The notes below the pieces were generated by a model. It was not told where the DNA came from. It searched no databases and was given only the letters and a program-made list of their open reading frames with translations. Below, piece by piece: positions 18,275 to 26,405 of a DNA stretch of 64,000 bases (positions are counted from its first letter, which is position 1; every line of letters starts with the position of its first letter). The translations under genes and the position numbers were made by a program. The stretch covers positions 682,001 to 746,000 of the forward strand of contig NZ_BMIA01000001.1 of the NCBI RefSeq assembly GCF_014641595.1. Direction: 5' to 3'. Source of the stretch: Dyadobacter endophyticus. GTDB lineage: Bacteria > Bacteroidota > Bacteroidia > Cytophagales > Spirosomataceae.

Positions 18275-19864
18275 ATGAAAATACATATCAAGATATCCGT
18301 AATGCTGCTCGCTCTGCTGGGCATTACATCCTGTAAGGATAATCTGGAAGAGTCGCCCTATTCCTCGCTGGGCAAAGATGTGGCCTTCAAAGACGAGGAA
18401 GGCCTGAACCAGGCGACCATTGGCGTGTACCAGGCCTGGACCACCACCGATCATTCCGATATTTACAACCGGTTTATTCTCGCCGAGTCGGGTCACCGGT
18501 ATGCGACTGCCGGCATTCTGGGTTCTGGCGCCGATCCTTACTACCGTTTTGCGCATACGGCCGTCTCGGGCGCGTTCGAATCGGTGTGGTCGCGGTTTTA
18601 CAAGATTATCTACCGCGCCAATACGGTGATCGACAATGCTAAATTGGCTGTTCCGGGCGAGGAAGAAGAAGCCGACCCCTATATCGCCGAAGCGCGTGTG
18701 CTGCGGGCTTACGCCTATTTTAACCTGGTAAGGTTGTTTGGCGGGGTGCCGCTGATTTTGAAAGAAATCAAATCGTTCGAGGAAAAGGACCTGATTTTTG
18801 CGCCTCGCGCTACGGACGCACAAGTGTACGAAGCCATCCTGGCCGATCTGGCTTTTGCTGAAACGGTTCTTCCCGATTCGCGCGGCGGTGCGGAGCTGGG
18901 GCGGGTATCAGCTGGTACTGTCAAGGCATTAATGGGTAAAGTTTACCTGACAATGGCCGGCAAGCCTTTGAACAGGACAGAAAACTACCAGAAATCCATC
19001 GAAAAGCTGAGCGAGCTTGTGGGGCCGGTGAATGAGGAAAAGTACGATATGGAGCTGCTGCCGGACTTTGCCGATGTTTTCGCATTGGCCAATGAGCGCA
19101 ATCGTGAAATTGTCCTTTCGTTCGGCTATTTTGTCAATCCTTCGAATCAGAACGGGAATATTTTGCCTTTCCATTTGTTTCCCTCGGGTTTGGTGAACGG
19201 CGATGAGCAGACCAATTATGGTTTGACTTACGATTATTACAAGCTGTTCGACAAAACAGATACGCGCCGCGACTATACGCTGGTATCCAGGTACGCTTTC
19301 ACGGGCGGCGCTCGTGCGGGAGCCGAGCCGGGTGATAGCATTATTTACGACCCGAAAACGTCGCATTACCTCAACCAGCGGACCAAGCAGCCGTTTTCAC
19401 ACGACGATTTCAAATACGGGATCGCATTTGGGAAACTTGCGCGCGAGGCGCGACCTGCGGGAGCCCCCGTGCAAGGTTACAGCTCGGATCTGATCGAAAT
19501 GCGATTTTCGGATGTGTTGCTCATGCTGGCCGAAGCATTGGTAGAAACTGGCAAACCTGCCGAAGCGCTTCCGTTGCTCAACCGCGTCCGCGCCCGTGCA
19601 AAAGCGGCGCCTTCGAAAGCCGCTGGTGTGCCCGCATTGCGTGCCGCTATCCGCACCGAACGCCGGCTGGAACTAAGCGGGGAATTCAATACGGTGTTCG
19701 ATATCCGCCGCTGGGGGATTTTAAAGGATGAGATAGCTGCTATGTCAGACGACCAGATCGTCGACAATGTGCTGATCCCATACACGCCGCGCCTCGAACT
19801 GTATCCAATCCCGCAATCGCAGATCGATGCCAACCCGAATCTGACGCAGAATGAGGGCTGGTAG
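18275..19864 (+). CDS. SusD/RagB-type outer-membrane nutrient-binding lipoprotein
   Basis: 529 residues from the ATG at 18275; a TTG at 18266 is a less likely start. Lipoprotein signal with lipobox LGITSC. SusD features: N-terminal NQATIGVYQAW, the tetratricopeptide-like helices including the conserved ARVLRAYAYFNLVRLFGGVPLI, and the C-terminal IRTERRLELSGEFNTVFDIRRWG and YPIPQSQIDANPNLTQNEGW ending typical of the family. It forms the lid over its SusC partner and binds the substrate at the cell surface. 24 bp after the SusC stop and 46 bp before the nucleotidase lipoprotein. Confidence 0.93.
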   Translation: MKIHIKISVMLLALLGITSCKDNLEESPYSSLGKDVAFKDEEGLNQATIGVYQAWTTTDHSDIYNRFILAESGHRYATAGILGSGADPYYRFAHTAVSGAFESVWSRFYKIIYRANTVIDNAKLAVPGEEEEADPYIAEARVLRAYAYFNLVRLFGGVPLILKEIKSFEEKDLIFAPRATDAQVYEAILADLAFAETVLPDSRGGAELGRVSAGTVKALMGKVYLTMAGKPLNRTENYQKSIEKLSELVGPVNEEKYDMELLPDFADVFALANERNREIVLSFGYFVNPSNQNGNILPFHLFPSGLVNGDEQTNYGLTYDYYKLFDKTDTRRDYTLVSRYAFTGGARAGAEPGDSIIYDPKTSHYLNQRTKQPFSHDDFKYGIAFGKLAREARPAGAPVQGYSSDLIEMRFSDVLLMLAEALVETGKPAEALPLLNRVRARAKAAPSKAAGVPALRAAIRTERRLELSGEFNTVFDIRRWGILKDEIAAMSDDQIVDNVLIPYTPRLELYPIPQSQIDANPNLTQNEGW

Positions 19865-19910
19865 CGGAAATCCGGAGTTTCAGATGTAATTTCAGGTTTT
19901 AAATTACACT

Positions 19911-20669
19911 ATGAAAACTTCTTTCAGACCGGTTTACGGTGCGGTACTTCTGACGGGCCTCGGCCTGCTGGCCTCATGCCAGAAGCACCTGGCCGTTTCC
20001 AAAAGCGAATACAAACAGTACGGCATCGACCAGCAGGTCGGTGCCGATTCTGCTATAATCCGGTACTACCAGCCTTTCAAGGACAAGATGCAGGCTGAAA
20101 TGAACCGCGTCGTGGGTCAGACTGAGGAGGCGCTCACAAAGCCCTCCAACCCTGAAACACTCATGGGTAATTTCTTTGCCAACGCAATGCTTAAAGAAGG
20201 CTTGAAGAAAGACCCCACCATACAATTCACGCTGGCCACCAAGGGCGGCCTGCGTACCACATTCCCGAAAGGCAATATCACCGTGTCTCATGTTTTCGAA
20301 CTTATGCCGTTTGAAAATGAAATGGTTGTGCTTAAACTGTCGGGACAGAATGTGCAGCAGGTCATCGATTTCATAGCCAGAAAAGACGGCGAGCCCGTTG
20401 CCGGCATCCGTATGAAGATCAGGGACAACAAGGCCTACGATGTCACGATCGGTGGGGAGCCGTTCGATATCAGCAAAACTTATAACCTGCTCACCTACGA
20501 CTACCTTGCCGACGGCGGTGACGACCTCGAATGCCTCCGCAACCCGCTCGAACGCCGGGAGATCAACCAGAAAGTAAGGGAAGCATTGTTTGAAAATATT
20601 AGTGACCTGACCCGGCAGGGCAAGAAAATAACCGCTCAACTCGATGGAAGAATTATTTCAGATAAATAG
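19911..20669 (+). CDS. Lipoprotein made of the 5'-nucleotidase C-terminal (nucleotide-binding) domain only
   Basis: 252 residues with lipoprotein signal (LLTGLGLLASC). The rest is the C-terminal domain of UshA-type 5'-nucleotidases: the GGLR motif in LATKGGLRTTFP, the VFELMPFENEMVVLKLSG block, and TYNLLTYDYLADGGDD, which corresponds to the substrate-stacking and ribose/phosphate-recognition part. It lacks the metal-binding catalytic domain, which is encoded by the next gene, overlapping by 26 bp. The two chains probably assemble to hydrolyse nucleotides or related phosphoesters in the periplasm. Order is reversed compared with the single-chain enzyme. Confidence 0.88.
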   Translation: MKTSFRPVYGAVLLTGLGLLASCQKHLAVSKSEYKQYGIDQQVGADSAIIRYYQPFKDKMQAEMNRVVGQTEEALTKPSNPETLMGNFFANAMLKEGLKKDPTIQFTLATKGGLRTTFPKGNITVSHVFELMPFENEMVVLKLSGQNVQQVIDFIARKDGEPVAGIRMKIRDNKAYDVTIGGEPFDISKTYNLLTYDYLADGGDDLECLRNPLERREINQKVREALFENISDLTRQGKKITAQLDGRIISDK

Positions 20670-21582
20670 GAGAGATTTCCTCAAAAAGAGCGGTCTGGCT
20701 GCCGTTGCATTGGGCTTTGGCACGGTATCCGCCTTCGCCAAACGTGACTCGGTCGTTCAACTGACGATTTTGCATACCAATGATGTTCATAGCCGCATTG
20801 ATCCTTTTCCGATGGACGGATCGCGTAACCAGGGGTTAGGGGGCGTGGCGCGTCGTGCTGCGTTGGTGAAGAAGATCCGCTCCGAGCAGCCCAATGTGCT
20901 TTTGCTGGATGCAGGCGACGTTTTTCAAGGTACGCCCTATTTCAACCTTTATGGCGGCGAGCTCGAATTTACGATCATGAGCCAGATGGGTTACGATGCT
21001 TGCACGATGGGTAACCATGATTTCGATAATGGCATTGCCGGTTTTGTAAAGCAGCTCCCGCATGCCAACTTTCCGTTTTTAGTCAGTAATTATGATTTTA
21101 ACAATACAGGGCTGAAAGGTAAGACGCTGCCTTATAAGATCTTCAAAAAACAGGGTCTGAAAATCGGTGTGTTCGGGGTATGCATCGAGCTGGAAGGCTT
21201 GGTCAATAAAAAGAATTACCTGGAAACGGTTTACCTCGACCCGATAGCCAAAGCCAACGAAATCGCCTCGTCGCTCAGAAATGATCAGCATTGCGATTTT
21301 GTCATTTGCCTCTCGCATTTAGGATACAAATACAAAGAAAATAAGGTCTCAGACCAGATTTTGGCTAAATCGACACGAAATATCGACCTGATTATCGGCG
21401 GACACACACATACATTCATGAAGGAGCCGGAGCCAATTTTGAACCTGGATGGCAAGGTTACGACCATCAACCAGGTAGGCTTCGCGGGCATTAACCTCGG
21501 CCGTCTCGACTATTTCTTCGACCGCGACAGCGGAAAACAGAAAATGGTATCGGCCGTGCTGCCGGTGCGTGACTGTGTGTGA
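20644..21582 (+). CDS. 5'-nucleotidase catalytic chain (metallophosphoesterase, Tat-exported)
   Basis: 312 residues. A twin-arginine signal is visible (NRRDFLKKSGLAAVALGFG). The calcineurin-like metallophosphatase motifs are complete: ILHTNDVHSRID (Asp, His), LLDAGDVFQGT (Asp), MGNHDFDNG (Asn-His-Asp), CLSHLGYK (His) and IGGHTHTF (His, His). These bind two metal ions and catalyse phosphate release. The chain stops after the catalytic domain; the nucleotide-recognition domain is the preceding lipoprotein gene, with which it overlaps by 26 bp in a different frame. Tat export implies folding, perhaps metal loading, before transport. Last gene of the SusCD unit, ending just before an inverted repeat. 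Confidence 0.92.
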   Translation: MEELFQINRRDFLKKSGLAAVALGFGTVSAFAKRDSVVQLTILHTNDVHSRIDPFPMDGSRNQGLGGVARRAALVKKIRSEQPNVLLLDAGDVFQGTPYFNLYGGELEFTIMSQMGYDACTMGNHDFDNGIAGFVKQLPHANFPFLVSNYDFNNTGLKGKTLPYKIFKKQGLKIGVFGVCIELEGLVNKKNYLETVYLDPIAKANEIASSLRNDQHCDFVICLSHLGYKYKENKVSDQILAKSTRNIDLIIGGHTHTFMKEPEPILNLDGKVTTINQVGFAGINLGRLDYFFDRDSGKQKMVSAVLPVRDCV

Positions 21583-21593
21583 CTGCGTGAGTG

Positions 21594-21627
21594 ATTTTGA
21601 ATGAGTGACCGGCCACTCATTCAAAAT
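21594..21627. terminator. Perfect 14-bp inverted repeat between convergent genes, possible bidirectional terminator
   Basis: Arms ATTTTGAATGAGTG (21594-21607) and CACTCATTCAAAAT (21614-21627) with loop ACCGGC. The outer ends of the arms are A/T-rich, so on each strand the hairpin carries a short A run before and a T-containing tail after, as in bidirectional terminators. It lies between the nucleotidase and the antiporter stops. The core GAGTGACCGG repeats that at 13860-13893. Confidence 0.6.
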
Positions 21628-21633
21628 TAGAAC

Positions 21634-23247
21634 TCATTCGATATGCAGGAATTGCTGCCGTACCTTTTCCTCTTCCAGGTCGAGCTGGGCAAGGTGCTGG
21701 CGGATGATCTCTTCTTCGTAAGCCTCTTTCTTGTTGAACTGGTGCAGAATATGCCGTTTATGTTCGAGAAGTTCTTTGGTTATTTCCTGGTAACGGCCAA
21801 TGTAAGGGTGCCCGGCGTCGCTGACTTCCGAATCCCGGACGTGGTCAAGAAAACCGATGTCGCTTTCCAGCTTAAATTTCAGGCTCTGCAATAGTTCGTT
21901 CTCGTCTACTTCCCTAAGATATTTGGTATTGATCAGATCCAGCGAAGCCTTGGCGAGTTTCCGACGGATAATCACGTCTTGCTCCTGCGCGGACACTTCG
22001 TAATCCCGTTCCTCCACTTTTAACAACCTCACTAATGCGGGAAGTGTAAGGCCTTGGAAAACAAGCGTTACCAGGATGACGATGAATGTTATAAAAAGAA
22101 TTATGTTCCGCTGCGGAAAGGGCTGGCCACTATCGAGCAAGATCGGTATCGACAAGGCGGATGCCAGCGAAACCACCCCGCGCATGCCGGCCCAGCCGAA
22201 AATCAGCGGCATCCGGTACCCCGGGCTGCTATCTGCGGTCGTGATGAAACGGCTTATAAATACCGTAAAAATGGATGCGCCCAGCGTACTGGCAATGCGG
22301 GTGATGATCACGACAGCCGAAATGATGAGCCCGTATTTGATCGCCTCGCCCAGCGAAGCTTCCCCGAAGCCCTGGATGATTACCGGCAGTTCGAGGCCGA
22401 TGAGCATAAATACAATGCCGTTGAGTACAAATCCCACGGTCGACCACACATTAATGCCCTGAATGCGGCTCAAATGGCTGAGAATGCTGTGCTGGTTGCG
22501 TGAAAGGAACAGCCCGCCGGTAACCACGGCGATAACCCCAGAAAAATGAAATTCTTCCGCTGCGATATACATGGCATATGGCGCAACGAATGTCATGATC
22601 GTGTCGATGCTCGGCGTAGTAGGGAGCCAGCGGAGGATGGCGTAAAAAATGAGCGCGATGCCCAGGCCCACGGCAAAGCCCATGCCGATCACCAGAAAAA
22701 AGCTGCCGACCGCATCGGTCAGCACGAATCTGCCGGAGGCGACCGCTACCAATGCGAAACGGAAGACGATCAGAGACGAGGCGTCGTTCAGCAGGCTTTC
22801 ACCTTCGGCGATGGCAATGAGACGTTTGGGCACTTTTACATTTTGCAAAATGGAAGTGGTGGCCACCGCATCGGGCGGCGAGATGATACCTCCCAGCAGA
22901 AAGCCCAGCGCGAGCGTAAACCCGGGTATGATTGCCTGCGATACGTAAGCGATCACGCAAGAGGTGAATATCACGATAATGAATGCGAATGACCCGATCA
23001 CGCGCCGCCATTTCCAGAAATCTTTCCAGGATGTTTGCCAGGCGGCCTCGTACAATAGCGGCGGCAGGAATATCAGGAATATCAGCTGGGGATCGATTTC
23101 TACCGACGGCAGGCCGGGAACCAGGCTCAATGCGAGCCCGCCCAGTACGAGCACGATCGGGTAGGCGATTTTGATCCTTTGCGCCAGCATGACCAGGAAC
23201 ATGATCACCACTACCAGTGAGAGGTAAAGAATTATGGATTCGTGCAT
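21634..23247 (-). CDS. Na+/H+ antiporter, CPA1 (NhaP/YjcE-like) family
   Basis: 537 residues. About 11-12 hydrophobic helices cover residues 1-400, with typical CPA1 segments: FLIFLPPLLYEAAWQTSWKDF, the ion-site GGIISPPDAVATTSIL with its Asp, and GESLLNDASSLIVFRFAL with the conserved Asn-Asp. The last 130 residues form a charged cytoplasmic helical tail (KLAKASLDLINTKYLREVDENEL ...), consistent with a regulatory C-terminus. It exchanges cytoplasmic sodium for protons to control pH and salt. It follows the P450 gene by 20 bp on the same strand, so may share its transcript. Confidence 0.92.
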   Translation of the reverse strand: MHESIILYLSLVVVIMFLVMLAQRIKIAYPIVLVLGGLALSLVPGLPSVEIDPQLIFLIFLPPLLYEAAWQTSWKDFWKWRRVIGSFAFIIVIFTSCVIAYVSQAIIPGFTLALGFLLGGIISPPDAVATTSILQNVKVPKRLIAIAEGESLLNDASSLIVFRFALVAVASGRFVLTDAVGSFFLVIGMGFAVGLGIALIFYAILRWLPTTPSIDTIMTFVAPYAMYIAAEEFHFSGVIAVVTGGLFLSRNQHSILSHLSRIQGINVWSTVGFVLNGIVFMLIGLELPVIIQGFGEASLGEAIKYGLIISAVVIITRIASTLGASIFTVFISRFITTADSSPGYRMPLIFGWAGMRGVVSLASALSIPILLDSGQPFPQRNIILFITFIVILVTLVFQGLTLPALVRLLKVEERDYEVSAQEQDVIIRRKLAKASLDLINTKYLREVDENELLQSLKFKLESDIGFLDHVRDSEVSDAGHPYIGRYQEITKELLEHKRHILHQFNKKEAYEEEIIRQHLAQLDLEEEKVRQQFLHIE

Positions 23248-23267
23248 AAAATTCGTTCAGTGTCGGC

Positions 23268-24593
23268 TTATCGAACGTACAATTTAATACCGTTCGTCGA
23301 TTTTAATACAATCTGCGGATGCATTCCCACGGTAGCCCCCGGCTCGCGCACGAAGTCGAAACGTTTTACCAAGGCGGCCAGCACGAGCTGCATTTCCATC
23401 AATGCAAACTGCTGTCCGATGCAGATACGCGGCCCGGCGCCAAATGGCAAATAGTTGAATTTTGCCCGGTTTTTAACGGTTTCCGCCTGAAAATTTTCGG
23501 GATTGAACGCGCCGGGGTTGTTCCAGAGGTTCGGGTTTCGGTGCAGCTCGAAAATCGACATGAATACCGAACTCCCTTTTGGAATACCATAACCTTCAAT
23601 CTCCTGGTCTACGGTGCTTTCGCGCGTCATCGTCCATGCGGGTGGATACAGACGAAGGCCTTCCTCAATAACCTGCCGGGTATAGGGCATTTGAATGAGT
23701 TGTTCAAAACCGGGAACATTGTCAAATATTTCACTTTCTTTCCGGATCCGCGCCACGATATCCGGTTGCGCCGCGAGTTCCCAAAGCAGCCAGCTCAGGC
23801 CGGTTGCGGAGGTTTCGTGGCCTGCCGCAAACATGGTAATGGCCTCGTCACGGATTTGCTCGTCGTTCATTTGCTCGCCTGTTTCCTCGTCCTTGCTGTC
23901 GAGCAGGAGTTGAAGCAGGTCGTTGGGTGTCTCGCCGGAAAGCCTGCGTTTACCTATAAAATCATAAACAAGGCTATTGAAATAGGCCAGGTCGGATTTG
24001 AACCGCCGGTCCTCGCCGTTGATCGCCATCAGCGGCAGGCGGTAGGGCTTGCGTACGCGCGTAACGAGGTAGGTCTGTGTGCGGCTTACCTGCTGGTAAA
24101 TCTGCTCCTTATCCTCGGTATTCATATTTCCGAACAGCGTTTTCAGGGCGATATCGGAGGTAATACCCATCATTTTAGCATCGATATCTACGGCCGGCTT
24201 CCCGCGAAATTGTTCCAGTTCTTCCAGAAAAGCAGCCGTTAGCTCGCCCATTGTGGCAAACAGCTCGTGCAGGCGCTCACGATGGAATGCGGGCTGTACC
24301 AGCCGCCTTTGTCTTAACCAGAAGTCCCCGTCGCTGATCACGAGCCCGTTACCCAGCACCGGCCGCAGCAGTTTTACTGAATTGCCTTTCTTGAAATTCT
24401 TATGGTGCTGTTGCAGCACGTGCCGGAAAAAGGCCGGGTCGCGCGTTACAATAAATTCTCTGAACAGGCGGATTTTGAAGGTATCGCCACATTGGTCGAA
24501 GCCCTGCCGGAGAAAACGGAGCGGGTCGCGTGCAAAGCGGATCGCGGATAGCAAGGGAATAGGGCCGATTTTGAATTCGGGAATGGGACGCAT
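23268..24593 (-). CDS. Cytochrome P450
   Basis: 441 residues from the ATG at 24593; another in-frame ATG at 24653 would add 20 hydrophobic residues (a possible membrane anchor), so the start is not certain. All P450 landmarks are present: I-helix oxygen-binding AGHETSATGLSW, K-helix ExxR in VIEEGLRLYPPAW, and the heme-thiolate loop FGAGPRICIGQQFALME with Cys391. The whole resembles CYP102-like/CYP4-like class soluble bacterial enzymes. It inserts oxygen into a hydrophobic substrate; the substrate and the electron donor are not encoded nearby. Antiporter gene follows within 20 bp. Confidence 0.94.
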   Translation of the reverse strand: MRPIPEFKIGPIPLLSAIRFARDPLRFLRQGFDQCGDTFKIRLFREFIVTRDPAFFRHVLQQHHKNFKKGNSVKLLRPVLGNGLVISDGDFWLRQRRLVQPAFHRERLHELFATMGELTAAFLEELEQFRGKPAVDIDAKMMGITSDIALKTLFGNMNTEDKEQIYQQVSRTQTYLVTRVRKPYRLPLMAINGEDRRFKSDLAYFNSLVYDFIGKRRLSGETPNDLLQLLLDSKDEETGEQMNDEQIRDEAITMFAAGHETSATGLSWLLWELAAQPDIVARIRKESEIFDNVPGFEQLIQMPYTRQVIEEGLRLYPPAWTMTRESTVDQEIEGYGIPKGSSVFMSIFELHRNPNLWNNPGAFNPENFQAETVKNRAKFNYLPFGAGPRICIGQQFALMEMQLVLAALVKRFDFVREPGATVGMHPQIVLKSTNGIKLYVR

Positions 24594-24653
24594 TGTGTAG
24601 CAAATATTGAGAATGACCGCAAATAAACCAATCCCTCGCAAAATGCAATGCAT

Positions 24654-24685
24654 AAAAAAAGCCGCGCTTCATTCGAAAACGCGGC
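24654..24685 (-). terminator. Rho-independent terminator of dps
   Basis: On the minus strand a 6-bp GC stem (GCCGCG 24661-24666 with CGCGGC 24680-24685) is followed by seven T residues (24660-24654). It lies 22 bp beyond the dps stop and reaches the first codon of the longest possible P450 frame, which is further reason to prefer the shorter P450 start. Confidence 0.8.
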
Positions 24686-24707
24686 CCGGGGTGTGCATAG
24701 GTTTCAT

Positions 24708-25187
24708 TTATTTTTTTCCGGCGAACGAACGCAGCATCCAGGTATTTTTTTCTTTGAACTGCATGAAACGGTTCACCATGTCGTTGGTGCCGTCGTCGCT
24801 TGCCTCTTCGGTGGCCGTAAGAAGCTCTCGTTCGAGGCTGATCAGCTTGCTGAAATCGTCGAGGACGGCATCTACCATGTCGAGGTCTTTCATACCGATC
24901 GTGTTGATCTCTTTGATCTCCGATTCGTTGATATAGTCTGCAAACCGGCTGTGCGGCGGCTTGCCCAGGGTCAATACACGTTCAGCAATCTCGTCGATCG
25001 TTTCCTGAGCATTGGTATACAATTCCTCAAACTTCACGTGCAGGGTAAAAAAGTTTTGCCCTTTGATGTTCCAGTGGCAGCCTCTCAGTTTTTGGTAATG
25101 AATGTGATAGTTGGCGAGGTAGTCATTCAGCAGATCCACAACGGGTTTCACGTCGGTTTCGCTCAGACTAATTGCTTTGGCATCCAT
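24708..25187 (-). CDS. dps: Dps-family DNA-protecting ferritin
   Basis: 159 residues, the usual Dps length. The inter-subunit ferroxidase centre is recognisable: His in YQKLRGCHWNIKGQNFFTLH (both His), then Asp/Glu in FEELYTNAQETIDEIAERVLTLG. The final stretch matches the four-helix bundle end. Dps dodecamers oxidise and store iron and shield DNA during starvation and peroxide stress. Single gene with its own intrinsic terminator; the 233 bp upstream is shared with the divergent SYLF gene. No clear regulator site is seen. Confidence 0.93.
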   Translation of the reverse strand: MDAKAISLSETDVKPVVDLLNDYLANYHIHYQKLRGCHWNIKGQNFFTLHVKFEELYTNAQETIDEIAERVLTLGKPPHSRFADYINESEIKEINTIGMKDLDMVDAVLDDFSKLISLERELLTATEEASDDGTNDMVNRFMQFKEKNTWMLRSFAGKK

Positions 25188-25343
25188 AATAAATAAGATT
25201 GGGTTGACATTGTTTCATGTAAAAATGTCATCAAAATCATACCAACGGATCAGAAACGGTCAAGTACTGCGTTTAAAGTTGCGGATAATGCCCAATTGAT
25301 GTCCGAAGGCTGGTTCTTGTTGTCGGAATACGGTTTTGAACGC

Positions 25344-25372
25344 TTGCGGGCATGATCCTTGAAGTACCTTTT
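25344..25372 (+). promoter_or_regulatory. Possible promoter of the SYLF-domain gene
   Basis: TTG at 25344-25346, 18-bp spacer, TACCTTTT at 25365-25372 (consensus TAnnTTTG, last base differs). Start would be near 25379, about 40 nt before the preferred ATG at 25421. Confidence 0.4.
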
Positions 25373-25420
25373 TATACCCATTAATTACAGCAATTTATGT
25401 TCCTCAACAATTTGAAAACC

Positions 25421-26074
25421 ATGAAAATGCAAGCCCTCCTGATAATCGGACTGGCTGTTTCGTTGCCTTCTTTCGCGCAGAACAAAGAAGAAGAAAAGAT
25501 AAACGCCGCCACTGCGGTACTGAGCGATTTTAACGGAATGCAGATTCCCGTACAATTGCTGGAAGCCTCCAAGGGCATCATCATCATCCCGAGAATGATC
25601 AACGGCGGTCTGATCGTGGGCGGAAAGCATGGCAAGGGTCTTGCCATGATTAAACGGGAGAATGGCCAATGGAGTGACCCGGTATTTGTGACCATCACAG
25701 GCGGAAGCGTAGGTGCGCAGATAGGCGTGCAGGCGGTGGACCTGGTTCTGGTATTTAAAAGTGAGAAATCACTGATGAACATCGAAAAAGGCGACTATAC
25801 CCTTGGCGGCGACGTGTCGGTAGCGGCCGGGCCGGTAAGCAAAAACGCCTCGGCCACCACCGACTATAAACTGGAAGCAGAGGTTTATTCCTACTCACGT
25901 GCCAAAGGCCTGTTCGCCGGCGTGACCGTAAACGGGGCAATGCTCGATGTCGATGTGCGGGCGAATACCGGTCTGTACGGCAGTAAAGCCAACGTCCAAT
26001 CGATTTTTACGGAGTCAAACATTTCATCCAAAGCCGTGGATCAACTGCGCGAGGCGTTGGATGATTTCAATTAA
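25421..26074 (+). CDS. Exported SYLF (YSC84-like) lipid-binding domain protein
   Basis: 217 residues from the ATG at 25421, which gives a clean signal peptide MKMQALLIIGLAVSLPSFAQ; an ATG at 25397 would place eight extra residues before it. The body is the SYLF/DUF500 domain: LLEASKGIIIIPRMINGG, GGKHGKGLAMIKRENGQWSDPVFVTITGGSVGAQIGVQAVDLVLVF, SLGGDVSVAAGP-type and EVYSYSRAKGLFAGVTVNG blocks. In eukaryotes this domain binds phosphoinositides; its bacterial role in the periplasm is not established. The KTSC gene starts 9 bp after the stop, so the two are probably co-expressed. Confidence 0.9.
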   Translation: MKMQALLIIGLAVSLPSFAQNKEEEKINAATAVLSDFNGMQIPVQLLEASKGIIIIPRMINGGLIVGGKHGKGLAMIKRENGQWSDPVFVTITGGSVGAQIGVQAVDLVLVFKSEKSLMNIEKGDYTLGGDVSVAAGPVSKNASATTDYKLEAEVYSYSRAKGLFAGVTVNGAMLDVDVRANTGLYGSKANVQSIFTESNISSKAVDQLREALDDFN

Positions 26075-26083
26075 AAATTGGTC

Positions 26084-26299
26084 ATGCCATCCAGCGTCGT
26101 TTCCAAAATGATCTACAACGAGGAGACAGAAACATTGCGCATCGTGTATGTTTCGGGGATGGTATATGACTACAAAAACGTCCCCTGGGAAGTGTACCAG
26201 GCCATGAAGACCTCGGGCTCGAAGGGGACGTTTTTGAATAAACATATTAAGGGGAATTTTGAGTTTGAAAAAGTCGGTGATCAAATGAGTGAAGATTGA
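26084..26299 (+). CDS. KTSC-domain small protein
   Basis: 71 residues from the ATG at 26084. The KTSC signature is near the end: YVSGMVYDYKNVPWEVYQAM then KTSGSKGTFLNKHIKGNFEF. Such small proteins occur alone or fused to lysyl-tRNA-synthetase-like or other proteins; the function is not known to me beyond the domain name. Directly follows the SYLF gene. Confidence 0.85.
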   Translation: MPSSVVSKMIYNEETETLRIVYVSGMVYDYKNVPWEVYQAMKTSGSKGTFLNKHIKGNFEFEKVGDQMSED

Positions 26300-26405
26300 A
26301 TGATTCCCGACTTTACAAAAAATGAGTGCTGCACGCATTGAAGGTGTGTTTGATTTTGCATTACTTTGCGATATTTCCGATTGGATATAACGGTATATCG
26401 AAAAT

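Noticed and set aside
23319..24242. 307-codon open frame on the plus strand opposite the cytochrome P450 gene
   Set aside because: It is the antisense of an unmistakable P450 and has no domain or start signal; long antisense frames are common where third positions are GC-rich.
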